Assembly (NCBI RefSeq): GCF_000003815.2
Contig: NC_049986.1
Coordinates: forward strand, 2,398,357-2,450,242
DNA: 51,886 nucleotides
Source: Branchiostoma floridae
Lineage: Eukaryota > Chordata > Leptocardii > Amphioxiformes > Branchiostomatidae
Direction of reading: 5' to 3'
The translations under genes were made by a program, and so were the position numbers. Positions 30,288 to 41,000 of the stretch are shown piece after piece (the first letter of the stretch is position 1; the number at the start of each line of letters is the position of its first letter). Below the pieces are notes generated by a model. That model was not told where the DNA came from, did no database searches, and was given only the letters and a program-made list of their open reading frames with translations.

Positions 30288-31270
30288 CTGCGCAGGAGAA
30301 AGCAACAGGCGACACGTTTGTGTTCACATGAGAAAAATAACGTCGCAGACCTCCCACCGAGTGACCAAGAGCAGTCGTACGTCCACCTTGAGGTTGAACT
30401 TCAAGTATGGTCATTAAAAAGATCTGTCACCCGACGCCACAGGTGTGTGCACACAAAGCCACAAAGCAAAAAATAACGCATCGCATGCCAAAGACGGCTT
30501 TGGCATACATGTCATAATTTAAAAATTTGTCATACCACCAGAAGTTTTCCTTATGTGCTGGTCCCCAGGAAAAGTACTACTAGTACTAGGCTGTACATAT
30601 CATCTCACATCAACAGTAACGTCCCTTATTTCATTACTTCTGTTAGAATTAAAATTTAAGTTAACTAGTACTGTGATGGTGACTCTCTACATTGTGCATA
30701 GGCCTATGTACATGGTTAGACATTGTTCATGGCACCTCATATGAGGATGAACTGAACTGAACTATGTACATTGTATTCCTTTAGTCAGTGCCTATAGTAC
30801 ATAAGATAGCTATCATGTGTCGCTTGGGGCTCACCACTAACCTTCCCACAACCTGCCCTCAATCACTGATAATCAGCAGGGGGAATCATCAGCAGAGGCC
30901 AAACAGTATCACTTACACTCAATTCATCAGTGGGAGAAGGTCATGTTGGGGTCTGGATGTCAGCTTTCATATGATATGATGTATAATATTATTCATTATA
31001 TCAGATTATGTAACTTATAAATAGTGCATTTTTAGCTAAGTAGTTTTTGTGGGAAATTATATGTTGCATTGTCACTTGCGTTGTATTGTCACTTGCAATG
31101 TGCATGGAAACGTGTCAATGATGAAAAGAATAGATAATTATACAACACACTGTTGATTTGAATTAACCTGTACAGCTCAACTTGAGTCAAGCCATATTTA
31201 TGTGGCTACATAACTAGTATACGGTACCACAATTACCACATTGACCTGTCAAGCCTTACACTCGCTTTAC

Positions 31271-31932
31271 ACTAGGTTTTTCTGAGACGTCTTGGCCAAG
31301 ACCGTCTCAAGACCGTCTCAGCCAAGACGTCTCAGCCACAGTGTAAAGAGCGATTTGGGGTCTCAAGACCAGATTTCCTGCTGTGCGTCTTGAGACCACA
31401 TCAGATGTGGTCTCAAGACGCTCAGCAGGGGTGTGAAGACGCACAGCAGGAGTGCCAAGACCCATTTTTTACTGTGTAAAGAGAACGGTCTTAGAAAATT
31501 CGTCTCAGAGCCTGCTTAGGGCCAACTTTGAGCGGTATTTGTAGGTCAAACTCAAAGGGTATGTATCATTGAGCCTACCAAGTGCAATCTCTACAGCATT
31601 TTGTATCTGTGTTTACTAGGAGGTTGTTTTTCATTGTAATTTTTTTTTTCTTATTTTCGACACCTTTTTTTACCTCTTTAAACAGGGACTGTTTTTTTCT
31701 GATAGTTGTTGGAGTCCACTACAATCCAACCATCTATATTTCCCCTGCATTTGTGGAAAAACTGCCTACTTATTACAGAGGAAAGTGTGTGGTTAAATGC
31801 AGAGACACAGAATAATGTCTGCAAGCCTGCTCTGCAGGGAGTCCAAGACAGCTTGTCACAGCGTTTGTAAAGCTCTCGTTAAAGGTCTTGGCTGAGACGG
31901 TCTTGGCCAAGACGTCTCAGAAAAACCTAGTA
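31271..31932. mobile_element. Palindrome-rich inverted-repeat element (GPSM2 intron 1)
   Basis: ACTAGGTTTTTCTGAGACG at the left, CGTCTCAGAAAAACCTAGT at the right. The arms contain GTCTTGGCCAAGAC, itself a perfect palindrome, and the interior has AGACCACATCAGATGTGGTC and many GTCTC/GAGAC boxes. No coding potential. Confidence 0.75.
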
Positions 31933-32854
31933 GGAATCTATCTTTGAATGAAACTGAAATAAGACAGGAAGTCATGTACATCCTTAGGGCTTTCATCACA
32001 TCCCTGTTATTCTTTATGTTTTGGATTAGCCCTTACCTTTACCCAAACCATTTTACAATTTTTATTTCGCCCTCTCGCTCCATATTTTTTATGAAAAAAT
32101 CCGTGAACCAAGAAATAAAATTGGTGTGGCCTTATCATGTAAATTGTAATGTTCAACTTTCCGGACAACTGACTAAAATCCTGGACAACATTTCCCTCAG
32201 TGGTGGAGAAACCAGTTTGCATAATTTGCACTTTATGATGTACATCTCTGTCTACGCTACCTACAGACCAAGTATCATGTAGATTGGTCGTTCTCTTGTT
32301 CGGTTATCCTCCTTAGAAGATTTTGACAAAAACACCCCTGCAGTTCCAGACTTCTAGAGCAACCTGCTAGGGAGCCCAAACATACACCATATATTTCTTA
32401 CATTACAAGCTATCTGCCACCAAAAAAATAAAGATGATTCAGATTGCACATCTAGGTCACAAGATACAAAACACAGAATTTGTGCTGCAGTATCAAAGTC
32501 ACATACAATGTACCAGGGGGCCCAAAATCGATCCTGACCTTCATCTTTCCCACTGTAACCCACATACTAAATATTATTACAATCCATCTAGAGGTTCTAG
32601 AGCTATGCTGACCACAAGTATGCGGAAACACAGACAGACACACAGACACACACATAGACCCTTGCCCTCCTGGTCGTTGGGGGGACAAGGTAGACACGAA
32701 GATGGAGAGTTGTCTCCAGAACCGGCAAATTATTGCAAAAATTACAATCAACCTTTCCTGCAGATTGAGGGCTGCACACACATAGACTGACCACCAAAAA
32801 CTATATGGTATACTTCTAATATTTTTCAGGAGATTATCATCACTGACAATATCG

Positions 32855-32954
32855 NNNNNNNNNNNNNNNNNNNNNNNNNNNNNNNNNNNNNNNNNNNNNN
32901 NNNNNNNNNNNNNNNNNNNNNNNNNNNNNNNNNNNNNNNNNNNNNNNNNNNNNN
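32855..32954. other. Assembly gap of 100 N
   Basis: Exactly 100 N within GPSM2 intron 1, the usual placeholder for a gap of unknown size. The repeats on both sides (CCTGGACCTGA-type on the right) probably broke the assembly. Confidence 0.99.
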
Positions 32955-33092
32955 GAAAAACAGACTTGAAAAAGATCTGTGGTCAAGATCTGGACCTGAT
33001 CCTCTAGATCTGGACCTGGACCGTACCTGGACCTGAATTTGATATACCAGTGTACCCCTCGTGTACAGGGTTCTTCATAGAAGTCAAGAAAT

Positions 33093-33129
33093 TGTGTGTG
33101 TGTGTGTGTGTGGGAGGGGGGGGGGGGGG
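33093..33129. repeat. (TG)n and poly-G low-complexity tract
   Basis: About 20 bases of TG repeat followed by a run of 14 G, within GPSM2 intron 1. Length is unreliable in sequencing. Confidence 0.9.
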
Positions 33130-34708
33130 CATTGTGAGAGAGCAGATCAACCAAGCAGACACATGGGGGGCTTTCCTCCTTGATGTCCTTGTTGTGATGG
33201 AGTAGGCAAGCCACGGAGTCTGGCATTATGCAGAGTCCCACATCCGTTTAGGATGGGATGGCAACTTGTTCTTGACACACTGAGAGAAGCAGAATGACAC
33301 AAGGGTTGTAGGATCACAGCAAAGTAGAAGTAGTAGTACTGGTGTCACAAGCTCTATGCTACTTGGCCCTCCAGATGTCGGGACCCGTTTAAACGCTCAC
33401 TGAAGTTGTTTGGGACCCCATGGACTTATTGGACGAATACTCACTCAGGACTTCTTGGGGGAAATTTTTCAGAATCTGGACTACAATAGAAATTCAATCT
33501 AGACGGTGTCTATACTAGAGTCACAGATAACAACAAAAAAACATTTGGCAACCAGATATCGGCTGTGCATATATTGGAGAAAAAAAACTGTGTCTAGATC
33601 GGGCCATAGCCATTATTAGGGAATAAGCTGGTTGATATTGAATTGATATTCAAATATTATGTAAAATTTAAGACTGACCCTGTTGCTATCTTATGCAGTT
33701 GAAGCCAATCAATTTGGGGCCATCTGGCTCCATAAAGTGTATTCTGTAAAGACTGTAAAATCAGGACATAATTGCTTGGTAATGACTAATGTTGAAATGC
33801 ACAACCCCAAGTGTTGTGTCTATAGAAGCCTCCTAAACACACAGTCAGTACATGTAAATGTACTTAATAAATGTCACGTTCCGTGCAACATGGGAAGGTG
33901 CATGACGCTTGTTGCACAGAAGGTGACACAACATCCTGTACATAATCATGATAATGTCAACATCAAGTTGCATTTGAACAAAAGATATTCATTTAGCTCT
34001 GATGGCCTTTAAATTGAAATTTGTGAATGTAAGGTTGTTTCCTAGCGCATACAAGGTATTTAAATTTCAGTTAAAAGACGTCTTTGGGTTGGCTTGTTTT
34101 TGCCACTGTGCATTTGAAGCATGCGCAATATCATTTCCTGCTCAAATTTTCTCTCGAAGACTAGTACTGTTGCTACCAATTCTTGTAAGTTTTTCACTAA
34201 TTCATCGATGGTTTATAATAATGGTAATGATAATCAAACATAGTATGATATTGCTATCTTTCACATGTACATTGTCAATGTCAACATTGTCTAGATACAA
34301 TTACAAGTCTTATGTTACAATCATTTATATCTTCTCATATTCACCTTGTATATAGGAATATATTATATTCGATACATATTATGATATCAATTTCAACTCG
34401 TCATACATAAGTGAAACGTCAGCAAACGTTAGCAATTGCCATATTATGCAGATTAAATTTGTAATTGTGGGTTGAGAAATGTATCTCACGATTTCTTGGA
34501 ATCAGTCCATGATTCTAGGTACTACATTATTCTAGACTTCAGTAGCTATAGAGTCAATATCATGCACAGTGGGTACTAACAAATGTAATTCAAATGCATG
34601 GGGACTAATATTTCAACACAGAAGATTGTCGTTATTGTATAAAGATGTCACTGGAAGAAAGACGGCAACTACAATACAAAGCGGTATTATATATTAATGT
34701 AATTTTAT
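33130..34708. other. GPSM2 intron 1, middle part
   Basis: AT-rich intronic sequence between the low-complexity tract and the hAT element. No conserved exon, RNA or well-defined repeat was recognised. Confidence 0.4.
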
Positions 34709-34917
34709 ATCCAGACCAGTGCTGTCTCCAGCTTTAAATTTATTTCCGTCCCTAACATTGGGGTGGGGGGGATCGGGCCGAAGGCCCGACGCGAGCGCCG
34801 CAGGCGCTCGCCAAACTAGGGGGGTCCGGGGGCATGCTCCCCCGGGAAAATTTGAAAATTCAAACCCTCTAAAACGCTATTTCACGTATTTTCAGAGGCA
34901 AAATTTCATTTCGTAAA

Positions 34918-36235
34918 GTAGGACTACCGACACCCCACGATCTGCCCGCCCCTTGGTCGGCATTTCGCTGACGAAATATATTGTTCGTTAAGCCGTGTTG
35001 CGTTTACACTCTGAACTTTGCATGATACTTTTTCGTCGTCATTTTCACGTATTTGTTGATAATTTGTGGATAGCTCGGGGGCTGGATAACGCCGCGGGTG
35101 TTTGCATTATTGGCCGAGGTCCATTGACGCATTTCAGCTTGTAAGATATCGTAAGATCGTATTGAAAGGAATGTGCATTTCTCGATAAAATTGAACACCT
35201 TTCTGCTCGTCGTCCAGCACCGTCCAAAGGGTACATATTTGCAGATCGGTGGAAAATTGCCAACAACGATCATGTTCACAGCGCTGGGTAAGAATACCGT
35301 CGCGGGCTACTCCCGTATAATTTTAGTGGAAGATCGGCAAAAAATATACAAGATCGATTCCTGATATTTTCCCATGAAAACAGATTTACATTCCCCCGAA
35401 AATTATGTATGTAAGCTGTAACAGCAGTGAGTTGGAAAACGCGACTAGACGTGTTGTTGTTACCATGGTAGCAGCATCGGCGGCAGCCTTTTGAAGTAGC
35501 GCCTGTGACAGGGCGTGCGTCATAATTCTACAAATTCAATCAACTTCCCACCAATCACAGGCAGCAGCGGCGCGTACAAAGCGGTAACACCATGTCAATC
35601 ACGATGAAACGCGGAACTTTACGAACACGGCGCTGCCAACTCGGTCCCTACTCCAAGCAAAAACGTACTTTTGAAGATAAATGGCGCAAGAATCGGCCGT
35701 GGCTTCGTCACATCGTAGATGTAGACGGTGAGAATATGGTGTTTGCCATCTGTTTACAGTTTGCACCAGGGGGAAAACCTCCTTTGTTGATGGTTGTAGA
35801 ACTTTGGAGATCACCAGTGTGGCGGTTTACTGAGGCCTCCGACAAACACGCGACGGCCGAGTAAAGAAAGATTATCTCTGAACTGCCGTGTCAGGTTCAT
35901 AATGAATTGCAGTTTTCCGTTAATGTTGATTTTAAAACGTACAAGAGCCTGGTGATTCCGATCGGCATTGCAAAATAAAACAGAATAAAAGTGATGTCGA
36001 TTATTACAGATGTTTTCTTGTCATGCTTGTTCATACACCAGCACACACACATCTTTAACTATATGGAAACAAATTGGGCGGGATGCGTTCTCCGCCCACA
36101 GCTCGGGCGACCTGCATACGAAAAGAAGCTGATTTCTGCCAAACCCAGAACTTCGCCAATAGGGCGTGTCTGGAAAATGTTTATGAAAAGAACAGGTGTA
36201 CACCGCGTGTTCGTCACATCATCAGTTCGAGAGTC
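34918..36235. other. Module shared with the 5-kb element of XAB2 intron 8
   Basis: Blocks in the same order as 16679-17740 and 21210-21335: GCCCGCCCCTTGGTCGG, TTTCACGTATTTGTTGATAA, AATGTGCATTTCTCGATAAA, CACCGTCCAAAGGGTAC, GAAGTAGCGCCTG, CCAATCACAG, and later TGATTTCTGCCAAACCC. A second diverged copy of part of it is at 17795-18080. It looks like the promoter and 5' region of a transposon gene rather than coding sequence. Confidence 0.75.
35592..35864 (+). pseudogene. Fragment resembling the TTF-type zinc-finger start of a hAT transposase
   Basis: 90-residue ORF. The segment QKRTFEDKWRKNRPWLRHI followed by ENMVFAICLQF resembles the zinc-finger opening (F-x-x-x-W...PWL...M-x-C-x-x-C) of hAT-derived ZNF862-like proteins. 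The first expected Cys is missing (FAIC) and the reading frame ends soon after. It lies within a structurally defined hAT element, which supports the reading. Weak and short, so an inference. Confidence 0.4.
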
Positions 36236-36684
36236 CCATTCTCACCCTTAGTTTATGTTTGGACTTTGGTGCTACTCGACATTGGGGCTTTAGCCTAAAG
36301 AGCCACAACTGTGGTAAGGCACAGTGGTAAGGTAAGATAACGCCGCAGCCCCGCCTTCTTTTGCGCCACGCGAATAGCACACTGCCGATCTGCGATGTCC
36401 ACACATCTCCCTATGTCGGAGCCGCATGAGGCGATGTTCATCTCGTGGCTTGGAAGGTGGAGGCGTGGTGAAGAAAAAGGCAAAAGTCGATTAAATTTGA
36501 ATTCGGAAGGCTATTTTAGTTATTGAATCTGCCATTTTAAGCTTACGAAACTGCATTTTCATGTCATGAAAATGATGAAATTATGATTTTGGGGACGGAA
36601 TGGGTGAAATTTTTTTCCGTCCCAACAAGTAAATTTCCGTCCAGGGACGGAGGGACGGGTCCTGGAGACAGCACTGATCCAGAC

Positions 36685-37789
36685 AGCTTTGCATCAAACA
36701 ATGCGGACAAAGCTTAATATGAAAGGAAAGGATTATATTATACTGTGCCAGAGGGCTGGTTTAGTTTGTATCATTTCCTCTCATTGAATCTTTGATCTCC
36801 CTCGAGTCAATATGACTGAAATCTGACTGTCGTTTGTGTAATGTAACCAGCTACTGCCACACCACATGCCTGAGAAGCTGATAGTGGTGAGTTTCACCAA
36901 AGGGAGCTATACCAGCTACACAGATCTGCTTAGTTTTAGGGTGTCAACATGGAGATTTTGAGCAGTTAGATGTGAACGTTTGATTTTACTTACTGTTACA
37001 ACAGGAGCCTGTTTTAAGCATGCGTACCAGTATCATGTACATGTATGTCTGAGAGTATACAGTCTAATCAACATATATAACATCTTTGCCCTATTAAATA
37101 GTTGAATGTTACATATTAGTTTCCATTCATAGTTTCCCATTTTCCTTTAAATTTCCTTACCTCTAGGCCTTACCATGGCCATTATTGGAGTGTCTTTATT
37201 ATATGCATTTACATTGTATGCATGTTAAAACCAGGCTGTTTGTGCTTATATAACGTAAATTTTACAGGATCAGTTGATGTCATGTTGCTATAGCATTTTT
37301 TATCTCTTTATGGAAGTAAATGTCCGGCAATTAATCCATTGGTAAACCATTATCAATAGCCTTATGTAAGCAAGTAAATTGGTATAACTCAATCATATCC
37401 CTCTATTACTGTATTAGTAGGTTTCCTTTGAACATCACATTAGATGTATCATAGCAGTGATTTAGGGAAAATTTCTTTGTTATCTGCATGTTGTTAGCCA
37501 TCTGAGATTGTTACATCTTGACATCTGTATTATACCTACATTTGTAGTTATTATTTTACTTACTTATACATATAATATCTAGATCAATTATAGCAGTCTT
37601 ACAGAATCGTGAAAAGTGCCTCAAAATCTGGAAAAATCCAGGTCAGTTGATTTATGATCATGTACATACAATTATAATGAGGATACCATCTGCTCTCCAA
37701 GCCAATTACATCTGATTAGACATTGAGCCTTTATATGTTGTCATCCTGTGCGGCCCTGGCATTCAATCACTGGGCTCCTTTCTTTGCAG
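36685..37789. other. GPSM2 intron 1, right end
   Basis: AT-rich, nothing recognised apart from the acceptor TTTCTTTGCAG at its end. Confidence 0.4.
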
Positions 37790-37790
37790 A

Positions 37791-38017
37791 ATGACTATGG
37801 ACGCGTCGTGTATGGAGTTAGCGTTGGAAGGGGAGCGCCTCTGCAAGGCTGGAGACTGTCGCGCGGGCGTATCGTTCTTCGAGTCGGCGGTGCAGGTCGG
37901 AACGGAGGATTTGAAGACGCTGAGCGCGATCTACAGCCAGCTGGGCAACGCGTACTTCTACCTGCAGGAATACGAGAAGGCACTGGAGTACCACAGACAT
38001 GATCTAACATTGGCAAG
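37791..38017 (+). CDS. GPSM2: GPSM2 first coding exon (residues 1-76, TPR1-2)
   Basis: Acceptor TTTGCAG|A at 37789/37790, ATG at 37791; a second in-frame ATG (residue 3) precedes the vertebrate-like MDASCMELALEGERL. Encodes CKAGDCRAGVSFFESAVQVG and LSAIYSQLGNAYFYLQEYEK. The consensus junction is LTLA-R at donor AG|GTGGGG (38018), phase 2. The end is ambiguous because nine further identical donor contexts follow every 72 bp in the same frame. Confidence 0.9.
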
Positions 38018-41000
38018 GTGGGGACATGTTTCTGTATTACTTCTGTTTTGTGTGTTGGAGTACCACAGACATGATCTAACATTGGCAAGGTGGGGACATG
38101 TTTCTGTATTACTTCTGTTTTGTGTGTTGGAGTACCACAGACATGATCTAACATTGGCAAGGTGGGGACATGTTTCTGTATTACTTCTGTTTTGTGTGTT
38201 GGAGTACCACAGACATGATCTAACATTGGCAAGGTGGGCACATGTTTCTGTATTACTTCTGTTTTGTGTGTTGGAGTACCACAGACATGATCTAACATTG
38301 GCAAGGTGGGGACATGTTTCTGTATTACTTCTGTTTTGTGTGTTGGAGTACCACAGACATGATCTAACATTGGCAAGGTGGGGACATGTTTCTGTATTAC
38401 TTCTGTTTTGTGTGTTGGAGTACCACAGACATGATCTAACATTGGCAAGGTGGGGACATGTTTCTGTATTACTTCTGTTTTGTGTGTTGGAGTACCACAG
38501 ACATGATCTAACATTGGCAAGGTGGGGACATGTTTCTGTATTACTTCTGTTTTGTGTGTTGGAGTACCACAGACATGATCTAACATTGGCAAGGTGGGCA
38601 CATGTTTCTTTGTCACTTCTGTTTTGTGTGTTGGAGTACCACAGACATGATCTAACATTGGCAAGGTGGGTACTGTTTTGTGTCATTAAGAATACTGTAA
38701 ACGCAGAAGTGAACACTATGCAGGGCTCGAAATACTTTTTTTTGCATACCTGCGCTGGTGCAATTTATTTGTTCTTCTCAGATTTTTCCAGAAAAAAATT
38801 GGAATGGCAGGTCGAAATAAAATAAGATGAATTTTTTTTAAAGGTCTGGGGTGAACATACATGGCTTAAATAACTGACACCAAAAAAAAACAGTCTGGCA
38901 TGTTTCACACAATGAATCCTTTCCTTTGATTTTTAATGTTCTGACTAAAAGGCATTGTTTTTCAACTGAAATTATGTGTATGTGGCTCTGAATAGTAATA
39001 TTTATGGTTTGTGATAACAGAACCTGTATTATTTTTTCCCAGGGCTTAATCTTTTGTTTTTATGAAAATGAAAATAATTGACAGAAGAATCTGAGAAGCA
39101 ACAAATGAAATTAGTGTGGCCTTAACTACTTGACTGTGAGAAGTTAAAGCATTCACCCCATCTACTAAAGAGCTGTTTTTCTAAGGTCCGAGCCTGCAGT
39201 CACCAAGTGACAGTCAGGATGAAGACAGATTGTGAGAATTGCCCCAGTTTATCCAAAAAGGCTTGAGCCATGTACACAACACATGCCTTATTTATTTAAT
39301 CTGCCAGCACATGGGGGACGGTAAATATTAGACCATGCCTGCACCTGAATTCATGGACAACACAGCAGCGGTTGAAGTAGAATGTTTTGTCCTCGTTAAA
39401 AGTTTAAAGTACCATTAGTCCAGCAAACAACAGGCTTAAAAACATTCTAAAAACTGAGGAACAGGATGGGTATATTAAATGATGTGGACTAGGTGTTCTA
39501 AAACAAACAAAAAAACTCTTCTGTAGAAAGGTAAAAGAGCTGAAAATGACTTGAAATTCAGTGAGTCTTTTACTGTAAATGCATTTGAATTTTGGGGGAT
39601 TCCATTTTGCGGTAGCAGGGAAAAGAACTGTTTGCGTTGGTTTTAAGTTCGCGGTAGGACCATGCACTGTAGTCTCTTACTGCCATGGAAAAATGTTTGT
39701 GGTGAATTGGCAACACAAAACCGGTCCGCTAAACCATTGCAAAAATTTCTGCATTTACAGTTTTGAAATGATCAGATACACCAAGGAAAGTACAGAAAAA
39801 TTTTCCTCTCTCCAACATGTAAAATTTTGGTATGTGGTATTATTTAGTCAGCTGCAAACACATTATTGACATCCCCCGCTACCTGCCACAGAGAGGAATA
39901 ACAAAATTTTCTGGTTCCCAAGATTTTTAAGAATTGTATGTATGCTTTGCTTTCCAAAAACCTCAGCCGTATATTGATAACTACTTGAGTGCAAGCAATA
40001 TTTGATTGCAATGTTACAATTTGGAGGATGGCTGCAAAGATATTTGAGTGAACGCAATTAGTCTGTTTGGTATGTGTACCTGTCAAACTTGCCAACTTCT
40101 TGTGTCACACAAATATTCTGCTAACAAGAAAAGTAAAGGTTATATTATACATAGAACTGTAGGGATAGAAAAGTGTATAGACTATTGGTAGCCGGGGTTT
40201 GAAACATCAGGTTGTCAGAGCGTGCATATGGGCAGGACTCCAGTGGATTGGGCTAGCTGATGAGTTGTTGTTTAATAATGTATCAATAATCGGTGTAAAC
40301 GTCAACAACAACTACTAGTACACATTTTTTAACATTGACCAGCATGGAACCTCAGCTGCAACGTGATACCAGGCATGTGGAGTACTAGCAGTTGTTTTAA
40401 TGTGCATTTTAGTATGAATAGAATTTAGAAATTAATATAGTTTCTTATATATATATATATATATGTGGCAGCATCAGAATAATGCATGTATGTTACATAG
40501 GGGGAGTATAAAACTGTCTTTTTTTTGTTGGACTGGTCAAAAAAAAAACGGGACCTGAAAAAAACAGTAGACCTGATGTTGGACCAAATCGAAAATGAAC
40601 AGATTGTAATATTATATGGGCAGGCGTTCACATGTTTGGGGGCTTACAGGTGCAAGACAAGAAGATAAATAAGGTTTGATAGTCATTTTTACTAAAGCTA
40701 CTACGGTTGAACTTAATGTAAAACATAGGCAGTTAATGTTGTTTGCATGAAGATGGGATTTTAAAACGCCAATGGACGTTGGATACTTTACCTAGTGAAC
40801 AGTTAGTTTGAGTAAGTAAATTTTCTGTGAACTTGCCTGATAGGACAAGTGAATTTTAAGAAACTTGTCCAACCTTGACCCATACATTATCGTGTGTGTG
40901 TGTGTATATGTACATGCGTGTGCGTGCGTGTAGACATGCTCAGTGGAAATGTAACACTGACAGTTACTCAGATACATGTACATAGATCTAAACTTATGCT

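Larger units (their letters stand above)
34717..36676. mobile_element. 1,960-bp hAT-superfamily element with perfect 8-bp TSD
   Basis: Termini CAGTGCTGTCTCCAG and CTGGAGACAGCACTG are perfect inverted repeats. The flanks are identical 8-mers, ATCCAGAC at 34709-34716 and 36677-36684, the hallmark of hAT insertion. The outer parts contain GGGACGGAATGGG-type sequence shared with the MITEs at 8728-9123 and 23062-23315. The middle shares a promoter-like module with the 5-kb element in XAB2 intron 8 and contains a short transposase-like ORF. The intact TSD implies a recent insertion. Confidence 0.9.

Noticed and set aside
32840-33241. 133-residue minus-strand ORF
   Set aside because: Runs across the 100-N gap and a (TG)n/poly-G tract; the protein is an artefact of unknown bases and low complexity.
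37984-38671. Regularly spaced repeats resembling a CRISPR array
   Set aside because: Units are contiguous 72-bp copies with no unique spacers, and they overlap a eukaryotic exon.
37795-38716. Long minus-strand ORFs of 289 and 252 residues
   Set aside because: They are shadows of the 72-bp repeat read in other frames; the plus strand carries the real GPSM2 exon.
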